A stretch of 64,000 nt of DNA from Pasteurella sp049941595 (GTDB taxonomy: Bacteria > Pseudomonadota > Gammaproteobacteria > Enterobacterales > Pasteurellaceae). The translations under genes and the position numbers were made by a program. The stretch is taken from positions 248,001-312,000 of the forward strand of contig JBNFNA010000004.1 in NCBI GenBank assembly GCA_049941595.1. The letters run 5' to 3'. The notes beneath the pieces are model-generated. The model ran no database searches, was not told where the DNA came from, and worked only from the letters and a program-made list of their open reading frames with translations. How positions within the stretch are numbered: the stretch's first letter is position 1; every line of letters begins with the position of its first letter. Below, piece by piece: positions 27,610 through 35,906 of this stretch.

Positions 27610-28392
27610 TTAAGCATAATGCCAAGATAAATTCGAAACTAAGCGACAATCATCACATTTAAAATGGAATAAGTCAAAAATAGGTGATTTTAGCACCCAA
27701 TTACCACCACAATTTGGACAACAACGTTTCTGTTCAGTTTCGAAACTTTCACCACCAATACGATATAGATAGTAATAGGTTGGTACGCCTGTTTGTCGCT
27801 CAATTTCTTGGGCTAAATAACGCCCGTGTTTACTCAATGTGCTATCTACATTAGAAATTTCAGCTAATGTTTGTTGTTCCAAAACAGAACCATTCATTTG
27901 TAGTTGATCGCACGCTTGCCAATTTTCTTGCCATTTGATCACATCCATACTCAAGTGCGGTATGTTTTTTAATGGTTTATATAAAGGAATTGGGGCAAGA
28001 TCATCGCCGCTATGTAGGGGAGAGCAAGACTGCAAATAAGTCGTGTATAGCACTTGCCAAGTGGGTTTATCCGCTTCACAAGTGGTATCAGAATTAAGAT
28101 CATCTGCCACCACTTGAAAACTATCTAAAAATAGACCGCACTTTTCAGCCTTCGCAAGTGCGTTGTCCACTTCTTGATTATTACATTCTGGCAATAAACT
28201 GTGTTGCTCTGGGCAAATAACACGAATGGCAAAGCCTTCCATATCTTCTTGATCCGCAAAATAAAGCGGAATTTCACGACCAATAATTTGTCCGTTGTAA
28301 CGCCATTGATCAATAATTTGATTAAGGGAATAGGTGGGATTTTGTTCAGTATCTGTTGGGGTATAACGAAAAAAGATCTCAATAAGGTACAT
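27610..28392 (-). CDS. DUF2310 family zinc-ribbon protein, unknown function
   Basis: Conserved Pasteurellaceae/enteric protein of 260 residues without signal peptide or membrane spans, so cytoplasmic. The C-terminus has two cysteine pairs, CCPNCGG and CDDC, spaced like a zinc ribbon, with CRLVSNLSWHYA at the end. The family is annotated as possible nucleic-acid binding, but no activity is established to my knowledge. The N-terminal part (MYLIEIFFRYTPTD) is conserved in the family. It is divergent from yqcC-truC. A minus-orientation uptake sequence sits inside at 28135-28143. Confidence 0.75.
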   Translation of the reverse strand: MYLIEIFFRYTPTDTEQNPTYSLNQIIDQWRYNGQIIGREIPLYFADQEDMEGFAIRVICPEQHSLLPECNNQEVDNALAKAEKCGLFLDSFQVVADDLNSDTTCEADKPTWQVLYTTYLQSCSPLHSGDDLAPIPLYKPLKNIPHLSMDVIKWQENWQACDQLQMNGSVLEQQTLAEISNVDSTLSKHGRYLAQEIERQTGVPTYYYLYRIGGESFETEQKRCCPNCGGNWVLKSPIFDLFHFKCDDCRLVSNLSWHYA

Positions 28393-28450
28393 AATTCAGT
28401 ATAAATTGGGTTGTCATTGCGGGGTATTCTAAACAATTTCCATAAAACTT

Positions 28451-28459
28451 ACCGCACTT
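28451..28459 (-). repeat. DNA uptake sequence (ACCGCACTT)
   Basis: Perfect single copy in the divergent promoter region between the DUF2310 gene and yqcC. Confidence 0.9.
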
Positions 28460-28525
28460 TTTGTATCAGTGGCACAATGCGAGAAAATCCCCTAAAATAG
28501 CGCCTCATTTTTGAAAGGAAGAATT

Positions 28526-28837
28526 ATGTATCAACAAACGAAATTACATTTGCAAGAGCTTCAAAGCGTGATGGTGGAGTTAAATTTGTGGCAAATGACC
28601 GCACCTGCGGAAAGTGCCTTTTTGAGCCAAGAGCCATTTGCGTTGGATACAATGTCGCCGACCGAATGGCTGCAATGGATTTTTATCCCTCGTATGTATG
28701 CCTTGATTGAAAGCGGATCACCATTACCGAGCAAAATCTCCATTACGCCGTACATTGAAGAAGCATTGAAGGAAATGGATGGGTTAGCACAATTATTAAG
28801 ACCGATCAGCGAAATTGAAAAGTTGTTGCAGAAATAA
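28526..28837 (+). CDS. yqcC: YqcC family protein
   Basis: Small cytoplasmic protein of 103 residues of the YqcC (DUF446) family. The ATG at 28526 has AAGGAAG upstream; an in-frame TTG at 28511 overlaps that region and is not needed. Conserved features are LWQ near residue 19, PFALDTMSPTEWLQWIFIPR in the middle and a short helical tail. As in E. coli, it directly precedes truC (3-base gap), so it is likely linked to that pseudouridine synthase, but its function is not known. Confidence 0.88.
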   Translation: MYQQTKLHLQELQSVMVELNLWQMTAPAESAFLSQEPFALDTMSPTEWLQWIFIPRMYALIESGSPLPSKISITPYIEEALKEMDGLAQLLRPISEIEKLLQK

Positions 28838-28840
28838 CCA

Positions 28841-29566
28841 ATGGAATTAGAAATTTTATACCAAGATGACTATTTGGTTGCTGTCAATAAACCAGCTGGA
28901 ATGTTGGTGCATCGCAGTTGGTTAGATACGCACGAAACTCAATTTGTGATGCAAACATTGCGTGATCAAATCGGGCAGCACGTTTATCCTATTCATCGCC
29001 TAGATCGCCCAACTTCTGGTGTGTTGTTATTTGCGTTAAGTAGTGAAGTGGCGAATCTACTGTGTTTGCAATTTGAAAATAAACAAGTGGAAAAAAGCTA
29101 TTTGGCGATTGTGCGAGGTTATTTGACGCGGCAAGAGAGGATTGATTATCCGCTCAAAGTGAAATTAGATAAGGTTGCAGATAAATTTGCTCAAGAAGAT
29201 AAAGCGCCTCAAGATGCAGTGACAGATTATCAAGGCTTGTTGACGGTTGAAATGCCTTATGCGGTTAAAAAATACAATACAACGCGTTATTCGTTAGTGC
29301 GACTTGTTCCACAGACAGGGCGCAAACACCAATTACGTCGCCATATGAAACATATTTTTCACCCAATTTTAGGTGATACCCAATATGGAGATTTGCACCA
29401 AAACCGTGCTTTTACGGAGCATAGCGAGGTAAAACGTTTGATGCTACACGCTGAAACATTAGTCTTTATTCATCCTATTACACAAGAAACGATCAAATTA
29501 ACTGCGGGATTAGATACAGATTGGCTAAAGGTATTAGATATGTTTGGTTGGGAGTTGTTTAAATAA
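28841..29566 (+). CDS. truC: tRNA pseudouridine(65) synthase TruC
   Basis: RluA-family pseudouridine synthase that modifies U65 of certain tRNAs. It has 241 residues. The N-terminus reads ILYQDDYLVAVNKPAGMLVH, the catalytic aspartate is in HRLDRPTSGVLLFA, and the conserved LVPQTGRKHQLRRH is present. No S4 domain is seen, as expected for TruC. It is in an operon with yqcC, and an uptake sequence follows the stop. Confidence 0.93.
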   Translation: MELEILYQDDYLVAVNKPAGMLVHRSWLDTHETQFVMQTLRDQIGQHVYPIHRLDRPTSGVLLFALSSEVANLLCLQFENKQVEKSYLAIVRGYLTRQERIDYPLKVKLDKVADKFAQEDKAPQDAVTDYQGLLTVEMPYAVKKYNTTRYSLVRLVPQTGRKHQLRRHMKHIFHPILGDTQYGDLHQNRAFTEHSEVKRLMLHAETLVFIHPITQETIKLTAGLDTDWLKVLDMFGWELFK

Positions 29567-29569
29567 CCA

Positions 29570-29578
29570 AAGTGCGGT
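29570..29578 (+). repeat. DNA uptake sequence (AAGTGCGGT)
   Basis: Perfect single copy four bases after the truC stop. Confidence 0.9.
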
Positions 29579-29633
29579 CTATTTGGAGTAACTTTTTATT
29601 TTAGAAGTTAAATACACAATGAAAGGAAAAAGA

Positions 29634-29795
29634 ATGCTAGATAATGTATTATTAAACTTAACTCACGAAGAGCAACAAAAAGCCGTAGAACAAATTCAGG
29701 CGTTAATGGCACAAGGGATTGGAAGCGGTGAAGCAATCGCAAAAGTCGCACAGGCTTTACGTGAGCAATACTCACAAGAAGATGCGAAAAAATAA
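29634..29795 (+). CDS. yoaH: UPF0181 family small protein (YoaH-like)
   Basis: A 53-residue protein. It contains THEEQQKAVEQIQALMAQGI, which matches the YoaH/UPF0181 pattern, followed by SGEAIAKVAQALRE. The ATG has AAAGGAAAAAGA before it; an in-frame ATG at 29619 overlaps that site and is less likely. Function is unknown. The protein is short, soluble and helical. The gene sits between truC and cspD. Confidence 0.88.
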   Translation: MLDNVLLNLTHEEQQKAVEQIQALMAQGIGSGEAIAKVAQALREQYSQEDAKK

Positions 29796-29809
29796 AAATT
29801 TTACTCCTC

Positions 29810-29852
29810 TTTTTTACTCGCTAAATGGTGTAAGCACTGGGCAAGTAAAAAA
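29810..29852 (+). terminator. Possible terminator after yoaH
   Basis: TTTTTTACT (29810-29818) and AGTAAAAAA (29844-29852) are complementary across 25 bases, with an inner GTG/CAC pairing. The stem is AT-rich, so this is a weak call. The rest of the gap to cspD is a 5' leader with a short hairpin GGTC-GTTA-GACC at 29976-29987. Confidence 0.35.
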
Positions 29853-30003
29853 TTTTGTGATCTTGGTTTGATTTTGAACTATTTTTGATTGCCAAAACAA
29901 CAAAATTCATTGAATATCTAATTACATCTCGGGTGGTAAGGCAGTTGTCTTATTAAAATAAAAGTAATCAATTGAGGTCGTTAGACCATTAGAGGTTTTA
30001 ATT

Positions 30004-30213
30004 ATGGAAGTAGGCGTTGTTAAATGGTTCAATAATGCAAAAGGTTTTGGCTTTATTTCAGCTGAAGGCAGTGATGCGGATATTTTCGCACATTACTCAG
30101 TGATTGAAATGGAAGGCTACCGTTCATTAAAAGCCGGACAAAAAGTACAATTTGAAGTTGTGCACGGTGACAAAGGTTCACACGCAACGAAAATTGTGCC
30201 AATCGTTGAATAA
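30004..30213 (+). CDS. cspD: Cold-shock-like protein CspD
   Basis: Single OB-fold cold-shock domain of 69 residues that binds single-stranded nucleic acids. In E. coli, CspD is made in stationary phase and slows replication. RNP1 is KGFGFIS and RNP2 is DIFAHYS, both intact with their aromatic residues. VGVVKWFNNAKGFGFISAEG at the N-terminus and the longer 69-residue length favour CspD over CspA. The ribosome binding site is AGAGG. A strong terminator follows. Confidence 0.9.
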   Translation: MEVGVVKWFNNAKGFGFISAEGSDADIFAHYSVIEMEGYRSLKAGQKVQFEVVHGDKGSHATKIVPIVE

Positions 30214-30246
30214 TTATTCTTTTCTCTTATCAATTTAGTATACTAA

Positions 30247-30271
30247 AAAAGACAAGATTCTCTTGTCTTTT
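30247..30271 (+). terminator. Terminator after cspD
   Basis: 11-bp stem AAAAGACAAGA/TCTTGTCTTTT with a 3-base loop, 34 bases past the cspD stop; matP converges. Confidence 0.85.
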
Positions 30272-30305
30272 ATTGTTTTTAGCAAATCTATTTTTTATTA
30301 AACGA

Positions 30306-30752
30306 TTATTTTAATAAATCTTTTAAGCCGGCTTTCATTGCAGACATTTGATTTTCAAATTGTGCTTTGCTTTCACGTTCATCAATCATATAAGAAATAG
30401 TTTCTGACAACGTCATTTTCATTTTGCGAGAATAACGAGACAAACGAAGCCAAACAGCATATTCTAAATCAATCGATTTTTTCTTCGTGGATTGTTTTTC
30501 GCCATTGAAAAAGCGTTTGCGTCTTGCACGAATCGCCTGATCTAATTTAATCACTAAATCGGGCGCAAGATGGGTTTGAATCCACTCTTCAATTTGCTGA
30601 GGTTGGTTTTGTTTTTCAACTAGCTGGAGGGCAATGCTTTCACGTAAACTTTTTTCTTCATAGCGGGTAATATTTTCACCTTCACGGTGTTTTTTAATTA
30701 AATATAACCATTTCCAATGTGCTTCTTGATTTTCAAGTTTTTGATATTTCAT
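30306..30752 (-). CDS. matP: Macrodomain Ter protein MatP
   Basis: MatP organises the replication-terminus region of the chromosome by binding matS sites and linking them to the divisome via ZapB. It has 148 residues (E. coli 150). The N-terminal helical region has ENQEAHWKWLYL and the central ribbon-helix-helix domain has KKKSIDLEYAVWLRLSRYSR. It is divergent from lonH, and fabA follows that gene, the same matP-ycbZ-fabA order as in E. coli. I found no perfect matS site in this window by eye. Confidence 0.93.
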   Translation of the reverse strand: MKYQKLENQEAHWKWLYLIKKHREGENITRYEEKSLRESIALQLVEKQNQPQQIEEWIQTHLAPDLVIKLDQAIRARRKRFFNGEKQSTKKKSIDLEYAVWLRLSRYSRKMKMTLSETISYMIDERESKAQFENQMSAMKAGLKDLLK

Positions 30753-30892
30753 CGCGCTAATCCAAACTGATAGAGTTACGTGGTCACTAAAATAGTGTAC
30801 GCTGTTTCCGCCTTTTTATCTAGCATATTTTTACTATTTATCGAAATGTGCGATAATGCTCAATTCCTTCAAAAATAACTAAGAGAATAACA

Positions 30893-32689
30893 GTGAGTTC
30901 ATCCCCTTTAGCTGAAAAAAGCCTATCCTGGCAAGACTTACGACCAGCGCTACAATTAACCGAGATTTCTGATAATCTGACGGACTTTTTTGCATTACAG
31001 CCGCGAGCAAGTTCTGCGGTTTCTCAATTCTTACAAAATGCTTACCGCTCTTTGTTAGTGTTAAAAGCAGACGAACAAGGGGAATACGCTGAATTATTAA
31101 CCCAATTTATTCGCAATCAACAGCCTTCAGAATTGCCATTATTTGGTGTGGATTATGTGGTTGAGCAAGGAGATTCTTTTTCCTTTCCAAGGGTTTATAC
31201 AGAATCTGCACAATCACATCAAGCCAATTTCGCCAATAGCAAGAGCGTTGAAAGTGCGTTGTATTTCGATCAGTTTAAATTATTAGGCGCATTGCGTTTG
31301 CACCCAAATTCGCAAGAAATCCAACTTAGTTCAGGCTTGGTGCATCAGCTAAACGGTGGCGTATTAATTTTAAGCGTGGCAAGTTTACTTACACAGTTTG
31401 ATTTGTGGTTACGTTTAAAACAGATTTTATTAACTAAAACTTTTGATTGGTATTCAGTACATCCTTTCAAGGATTTACCTTGTGATATTCCAAGTTATCC
31501 CTTATCACTCAAAGTCATTTTATTGGGCAATCGTGAAGAATTAGCAATGTTCGCTGATTTAGAAGCAGATTTGTATGATTTAGCGGATTATTCGGAAATT
31601 GAAAGCTATACCGCACTTGAGCAAGTGGAGCAGCAACAAGCGTGGGCGCAATATGTGCAAACTTTTGCTTATGAGCATAGTTTCCCTCGTTTAAATTTAT
31701 CTGCTTTGAATGCGCTTTATCAATTATTAGTGCGTGAAAGTGAAGATCGTTGCTTTGTATCGGTTTCCCCGTTAAAACTCAAAGAAGTCTTAGCTGGCAC
31801 AGCACTTTTAAGTGGAAAATCTGCTGATGATGAGCTAAGTGCGGTGGATTTTGAGGCATTTTTACAGCAAAAAGCGAATCAACAAGGCTTTTTACAACAA
31901 CAAACTTATGCCGATATTTTGCACGAGCAAGTTTATGTGGCGACTGAGGGCGAGATCGTTGGGCAAATTAACGGATTATCAGTGATTGAATATCCGGGGA
32001 CACCAATGGCATTTGGCGAGCCTTCACGCATTAGTTGCCTTGTTCAATTTGGTGATGGAGAGGTGGTGGATGTTGAGCGTAAGAGCGAACTTGCGGGCAA
32101 TATTCACGGCAAAAGTATTATGATTGCAGAGGCGTGCTTAGCCAATTTATTAGCATTTCCATCACAACTGCCATTTTCAGCCTCTTTAGTATTTGAGCAA
32201 TCTTATGGCGAAATTGACGGTGACAGTGCTTCATTAGCAAGTTTCTGCGTGCTAGCGAGTGCTTTAGCGGATGTACCATTGCCGCAGTCTATTGCTATTA
32301 CAGGATCAATTGATCAATTTGGTTTAGTACATTCTGTTGGTGGTGTTAATGCTAAAATTGAAGGTTTCTTCAATATCTGCGCAAGTCGTGGTTTAACCAG
32401 TTCTCAAGGGGTCATTATTCCGAGCGCGGTTATTCATCAATTAAGTTTGAGCGAAGAGGTAGTAAGTGCGGTTAAAAATGGCGAGTTTTTTATTTTCCCT
32501 GTGGAAGATGTACATCAAGCGTGTGAGATTTTATTCCAACGTCCACTTCTTGAAGAGGAAGATAAACCAGAACAAGAAGACAATCTAGCCTTATCACGCG
32601 TAATTGCCTATCGCATCGAGCAACGTGCGGAACAACAATTTGGTAAAGGTGGTTTATTAGACTGGTTGTTTAGGAAAAAGAATAACTGA
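30893..32689 (+). CDS. ycbZ: Lon-like ATP-independent protease LonH (YcbZ)
   Basis: Protein of the Lon-B/YcbZ type with a C-terminal Lon protease domain and a degenerate N-terminal region. It has 598 residues from a GTG start at 30893 (AAGAGAATAACA before it). The catalytic pair is Ser445 in GDSASLA and Lys488 in GGVNAKIEGFF, 43 residues apart exactly as in E. coli Lon. I see no intact Walker A or B motif, so ATP-driven unfolding is doubtful; the activity is inferred from the domain. The position between matP and fabA is conserved in gamma-proteobacteria. Confidence 0.88.
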   Translation: MSSSPLAEKSLSWQDLRPALQLTEISDNLTDFFALQPRASSAVSQFLQNAYRSLLVLKADEQGEYAELLTQFIRNQQPSELPLFGVDYVVEQGDSFSFPRVYTESAQSHQANFANSKSVESALYFDQFKLLGALRLHPNSQEIQLSSGLVHQLNGGVLILSVASLLTQFDLWLRLKQILLTKTFDWYSVHPFKDLPCDIPSYPLSLKVILLGNREELAMFADLEADLYDLADYSEIESYTALEQVEQQQAWAQYVQTFAYEHSFPRLNLSALNALYQLLVRESEDRCFVSVSPLKLKEVLAGTALLSGKSADDELSAVDFEAFLQQKANQQGFLQQQTYADILHEQVYVATEGEIVGQINGLSVIEYPGTPMAFGEPSRISCLVQFGDGEVVDVERKSELAGNIHGKSIMIAEACLANLLAFPSQLPFSASLVFEQSYGEIDGDSASLASFCVLASALADVPLPQSIAITGSIDQFGLVHSVGGVNAKIEGFFNICASRGLTSSQGVIIPSAVIHQLSLSEEVVSAVKNGEFFIFPVEDVHQACEILFQRPLLEEEDKPEQEDNLALSRVIAYRIEQRAEQQFGKGGLLDWLFRKKNN

Positions 32690-32701
32690 TCCGATAAGTT
32701 T

Positions 32702-32719
32702 AGCGTACAAGTGTTAGCT
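32702..32719 (+). promoter_or_regulatory. FabR-like operator before fabA
   Basis: AGCGTACAAGTGTTAGCT is an imperfect palindrome that resembles the known FabR (YijC) operator of fabA and fabB in enteric bacteria. A TTGTTA -35 (about 32729) and TAAAAT -10 lie just downstream, so a bound regulator could block fabA. FabR balances unsaturated against saturated fatty acids. The fabR gene itself is not in this window. Confidence 0.65.
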
Positions 32720-32803
32720 ATTTTATTATTGTTACAACTCTGCTAAAATCCTTTTTAAGCAGATTTTGCTTGAATATTCCTAAATCTTGGAGGATTTAAA
32801 ATA

Positions 32804-33334
32804 ATGAACAGTTGTACACCAAATAAAAAAAGTAGCTACAGCTACGAAGACTTACTTGCATCGGGCCGTGGTGAATTATTTGGCAAAGAGGGTCCACAAC
32901 TTCCTGCGCCAACAATGTTGATGATGGATCGCATTGTTGAAATGAATGAAACGGGTGGAATGTTTGAAAAAGGTTATATCGAAGCAGAGCTTGATATTAA
33001 ACCTGAATTACCTTTCTTTGCTTGCCATTTTATTGGTGATCCTGTTATGCCAGGTTGTTTAGGTTTAGATGCAATGTGGCAATTAGTTGGCTTCTATTTA
33101 GGCTGGATTGGTGGTAAAGGTAAAGGGCGTGCTTTAGGTGTTGGCGAAGTGAAATTTACGGGGCAAATCCTACCAACCGCGAAAAAAGTGGTTTACCGTA
33201 TTCATATGAAACGTGTGATTAATCGCAAATTAGTAATGGGTATGGCTGATGGTGAAGTTGAAGTTGATGGACGTGTGATTTACACTGCGACAGATTTGAA
33301 AGTCGGTTTATTCCAAGATACAACGGCATTTTAA
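32804..33334 (+). CDS. fabA: 3-hydroxydecanoyl-ACP dehydratase/isomerase FabA
   Basis: Dehydrates beta-hydroxydecanoyl-ACP and isomerises trans-2- to cis-3-decenoyl-ACP, the entry to unsaturated fatty acids. It has 176 residues. The active site is His75 in CHFIGDPVMPGCLGLD with Asp89 fourteen residues on, the same spacing as His70/Asp84 in E. coli. DLKVGLFQDT at the C-terminus is conserved. The start has GGAGG. It likely has its own promoter with a FabR-like operator, although lonH lies directly upstream. Confidence 0.97.
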   Translation: MNSCTPNKKSSYSYEDLLASGRGELFGKEGPQLPAPTMLMMDRIVEMNETGGMFEKGYIEAELDIKPELPFFACHFIGDPVMPGCLGLDAMWQLVGFYLGWIGGKGKGRALGVGEVKFTGQILPTAKKVVYRIHMKRVINRKLVMGMADGEVEVDGRVIYTATDLKVGLFQDTTAF

Positions 33335-33362
33335 TTCAAGCGATAAAACTTTTTTAAAATTG

Positions 33363-33371
33363 ACCGCACTT
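33363..33371 (-). repeat. DNA uptake sequence (ACCGCACTT)
   Basis: Perfect single copy between the fabA stop and its terminator. Confidence 0.9.
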
Positions 33372-33385
33372 GATGCTGTCAATGA

Positions 33386-33415
33386 AAAAATACCAGCAAT
33401 GAGGCTGGTATTTTT
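33386..33415. terminator. Terminator between fabA and ybaK
   Basis: 12-bp stem AAAAATACCAGC/GCTGGTATTTTT with a 6-base loop; symmetrical, so usable from both converging genes. Confidence 0.85.
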
Positions 33416-33423
33416 GTTTTTAT

Positions 33424-33906
33424 TTATTCGGCTTCATCAACAATATCGATAAATTCAGCATTCAATAGCTTAGCTAAATCTTGCGGTGAAAGTTCCACAC
33501 TTAAGCCACGTTTGCCACCAGATACAAAAATAGTTTCAAATTGCAGTGCAGATTCTGCAATCACAGTCTTCAAACGTTTCTTTTGACCTAATGGGCTGAT
33601 GCCGCCTACTAAATAGCCAGTGGTTTTCTGTGCAATATCTTTATCAGCCATATCAACTTTTTTCACCCCAATCGATTTTGCCGCTTTTTTCAGATTGAGC
33701 ATATTGGCTGTGGGTAGCACAAAACAAGCGAGTTTTTTCTGATCGCCATTTTCTGCGACGAGTAGTGTTTTAAAAGATTGGGTCGGATCGATACCTAATT
33801 TTTCTGCGGCTTCATCGCCAAAATGTGTGTTATTTGGATCGTGATCGTAGGTATGTAAAGTGAAAGGAATTTTATGCTTTTTCAGCAAATCAACTGCAGG
33901 CGTCAT
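33424..33906 (-). CDS. ybaK: Cys-tRNA(Pro) deacylase YbaK
   Basis: Trans-editing enzyme that removes cysteine from mischarged Cys-tRNA(Pro). It has 160 residues of the YbaK/ProX fold. The essential lysine is K46 in QSFKTLLV, and YLVGGISPLGQKKR is the substrate-loop signature. The H. influenzae homologue (HI1434) is a structurally known member. It is divergent from usg, as in that genome. Confidence 0.95.
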   Translation of the reverse strand: MTPAVDLLKKHKIPFTLHTYDHDPNNTHFGDEAAEKLGIDPTQSFKTLLVAENGDQKKLACFVLPTANMLNLKKAAKSIGVKKVDMADKDIAQKTTGYLVGGISPLGQKKRLKTVIAESALQFETIFVSGGKRGLSVELSPQDLAKLLNAEFIDIVDEAE

Positions 33907-33962
33907 TGTCTTTTCTTATTCTTCCAGTAAAATGTGCCAATTATTTTACAGCGGAGAGAAAA

Positions 33963-34934
33963 ATGAACGCAACCTTAAATGTAGCCATTGCGGCGGAATT
34001 TGAATTAAGTGAAAAAATTGCAGAAGCGTTAGAGCAAAGTCAGTTGGATATTCAGCAATTATCGATTGTTGAAATTTATCCATTTAGTGAAGAGCAAGGA
34101 ATCCGTTTTAATAATAAAAGTGTTGCCCAAGTTAAACCTGAAGAAATGGAATGGTCAGAATGCCATTACTTATTTTTTGCAGGCGATATTCAACAAGTGC
34201 CACATATTGCTAAAGCAGCAGAAGCAGGTTGTGTGATTATTGATATGAAAGGCGTATGTTCGGTATTGAATGATGTGCCAGTAGTCGTGCCAACAGTGAA
34301 TGATGCTCAATTAGTCGAATTAAGACAGCGTAATATTGTGTCATTGCCCGATCCGCAAGTTTCACAATTAGCGTTAGCGATTCATCCATTATTAGAAAAT
34401 AACAGCGTGCGTAATGTAATGGTGAGTTCATTGTTACCAGCGTCTTATGTAAGCGCTGAAACAGTGGGCAAACTGGCTGGACAAACGGCACAATTATTGA
34501 ATGGTATCCCTTTAGATGAAGATCAACAACGTTTAGCGTTTGATGTTTTCCCATTGCCAGCCAATAATTTAGCTACACAAATGCAGAAAATTTTCCCACA
34601 ATTGGATAATGTGGCATTTCACCAAATTCAAGTGCCTGTGTTTTATGGTTTAGGACAAATGGTGACATTGGCGTCTGACTATGAAATGGACGCACAAGTA
34701 GCGTTGTCAAATTGGGAAGATAATGCATTAGTCACTTATCATTCAGAAAAAATGATCACACCAGTGACAAATGGTGAAACAGAAAGCCACGAAGAAACCG
34801 TAAAATTGCATATTAGTGCATTAAGTGCGGTGGAAAATGGCGTACAATTTTGGTCAGTCGCTGATGAACAACGTTTCAATTTAGCTTTAATGGGTGTGAA
34901 ATTAGCAGAATTAGTCTATGAGCAAGGCTATTAA
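33963..34934 (+). CDS. usg: USG-1 protein, aspartate-semialdehyde dehydrogenase-like
   Basis: Homologue of aspartate-semialdehyde dehydrogenase thought not to have that activity. From ATG 33963 (GGAGAG upstream) it has 323 residues; an upstream start at 33906 overlaps the ybaK start and adds unrelated residues. The N-terminal Rossmann-like part (LNVAIAAEFELSEKIAEAL) and the C-terminal dimerisation part align with the family. The usual catalytic Asn-Cys motif is not evident: at the equivalent place the sequence runs through DVPVVVPTVND. Function is unknown. It contains an uptake sequence at 34823-34831. Confidence 0.85.
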   Translation: MNATLNVAIAAEFELSEKIAEALEQSQLDIQQLSIVEIYPFSEEQGIRFNNKSVAQVKPEEMEWSECHYLFFAGDIQQVPHIAKAAEAGCVIIDMKGVCSVLNDVPVVVPTVNDAQLVELRQRNIVSLPDPQVSQLALAIHPLLENNSVRNVMVSSLLPASYVSAETVGKLAGQTAQLLNGIPLDEDQQRLAFDVFPLPANNLATQMQKIFPQLDNVAFHQIQVPVFYGLGQMVTLASDYEMDAQVALSNWEDNALVTYHSEKMITPVTNGETESHEETVKLHISALSAVENGVQFWSVADEQRFNLALMGVKLAELVYEQGY

Positions 34935-34950
34935 AACTTTTCTAAAATAG

Positions 34951-34959
34951 ACCGCACTT
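34951..34959 (-). repeat. DNA uptake sequence (ACCGCACTT)
   Basis: Perfect single copy between the usg stop and the terminator. Confidence 0.9.
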
Positions 34960-34981
34960 TGGGGCTAAATCAATATACGAA

Positions 34982-35009
34982 AAAAGGCGAACTAATCTGT
35001 TCGCCTTTT
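34982..35009. terminator. Terminator between usg and elyC
   Basis: 11-bp stem AAAAGGCGAAC/GTTCGCCTTTT with a 6-base loop; symmetrical and shared by converging genes. Confidence 0.85.
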
Positions 35010-35028
35010 CGTAAGTTAGATAGATTGA

Positions 35029-35772
35029 CTATTTTTCTTTTAAATAGCCCAACCATTCTTTTAATAACAGCATATTTTTATTTATCACACCAGCCTGTGG
35101 CAGAAAGTGCCATATCCCAATGCTATAAATTTCAGGGGTTGCACCAGATCCAACGCTGGCGGGTAATACTTCAAATCCTTGTTGTTCAAATAACAAGGTT
35201 GCACGTTTCATATGCCATTGATTAGTGACTAAAATGACTTTATTGATGCCTTCTTTTTTCAGAATTTCCGCACTGTAAATGGCATTTTCTTTTGTGGTTC
35301 TTGCTTTGGGCTCGAGCCATTTTGTTGGCACATTAAAGAATTCACGCAATTCTATGGCAGCCACTTCTGCCTCTGATTGTGGTGCGCCTGAACTGCCAGA
35401 AATAAGTAGTGGCAATTCTGTTTGTTTTTGCAAATAAGCGGCATAGCGAACCCGCTCTAAGGGAATCGCATTAACGGTTAATTTGGCGTATAACTCTTTA
35501 CTGTCACGAATTCCACCGCCCAATAACACGATAGCCTGAGCTTGCTGATAATCTGCTAGCGTTAAATTATCATCAGTAACTAGGCTGTCCTCTAATTTTT
35601 GTGCGACGTAAGGAATACTGGATAAGTAGAGAATGATAAAGCCAAGAAAAGCGCAACTACGGCTGAGTTTTTTGTAGTTAAATACAGATAAAAGAAATGC
35701 GAAGACCCAAAGAATAATCACATTAAACGGCGGTAAAAGGATAGTAGTGATCAGTTTTGTTAGTGCGAACAT
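35029..35772 (-). CDS. elyC: Envelope biogenesis factor ElyC-like (DUF218, YdcF family)
   Basis: Inner-membrane protein of 247 residues. Two N-terminal membrane spans (about residues 10-30 and 38-58) are followed by a periplasmic DUF218 domain. The domain carries AIVLLGGGIR, LPLLISGSSG, EPKARTTKENA and VTNQWHMKRA. ElyC in E. coli affects peptidoglycan assembly and use of the undecaprenyl carrier. SanA and YdcF are relatives, but the two spans fit ElyC best. It is divergent from the polysaccharide cluster that also uses the lipid carrier; whether that matters is unknown. Confidence 0.82.
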   Translation of the reverse strand: MFALTKLITTILLPPFNVIILWVFAFLLSVFNYKKLSRSCAFLGFIILYLSSIPYVAQKLEDSLVTDDNLTLADYQQAQAIVLLGGGIRDSKELYAKLTVNAIPLERVRYAAYLQKQTELPLLISGSSGAPQSEAEVAAIELREFFNVPTKWLEPKARTTKENAIYSAEILKKEGINKVILVTNQWHMKRATLLFEQQGFEVLPASVGSGATPEIYSIGIWHFLPQAGVINKNMLLLKEWLGYLKEK

Positions 35773-35906
35773 AATGCATCAAAAAATAGTTAAAAGAGGG
35801 AATATTATTCATTATCTTGTTTGCATTGTCTATTTTTAAAAAAAGATTGCTGTTAAAATGACAAGTTAATGAAATTTTTCAGATCTTGAGAGATGTAACA
35901 AAGCCA

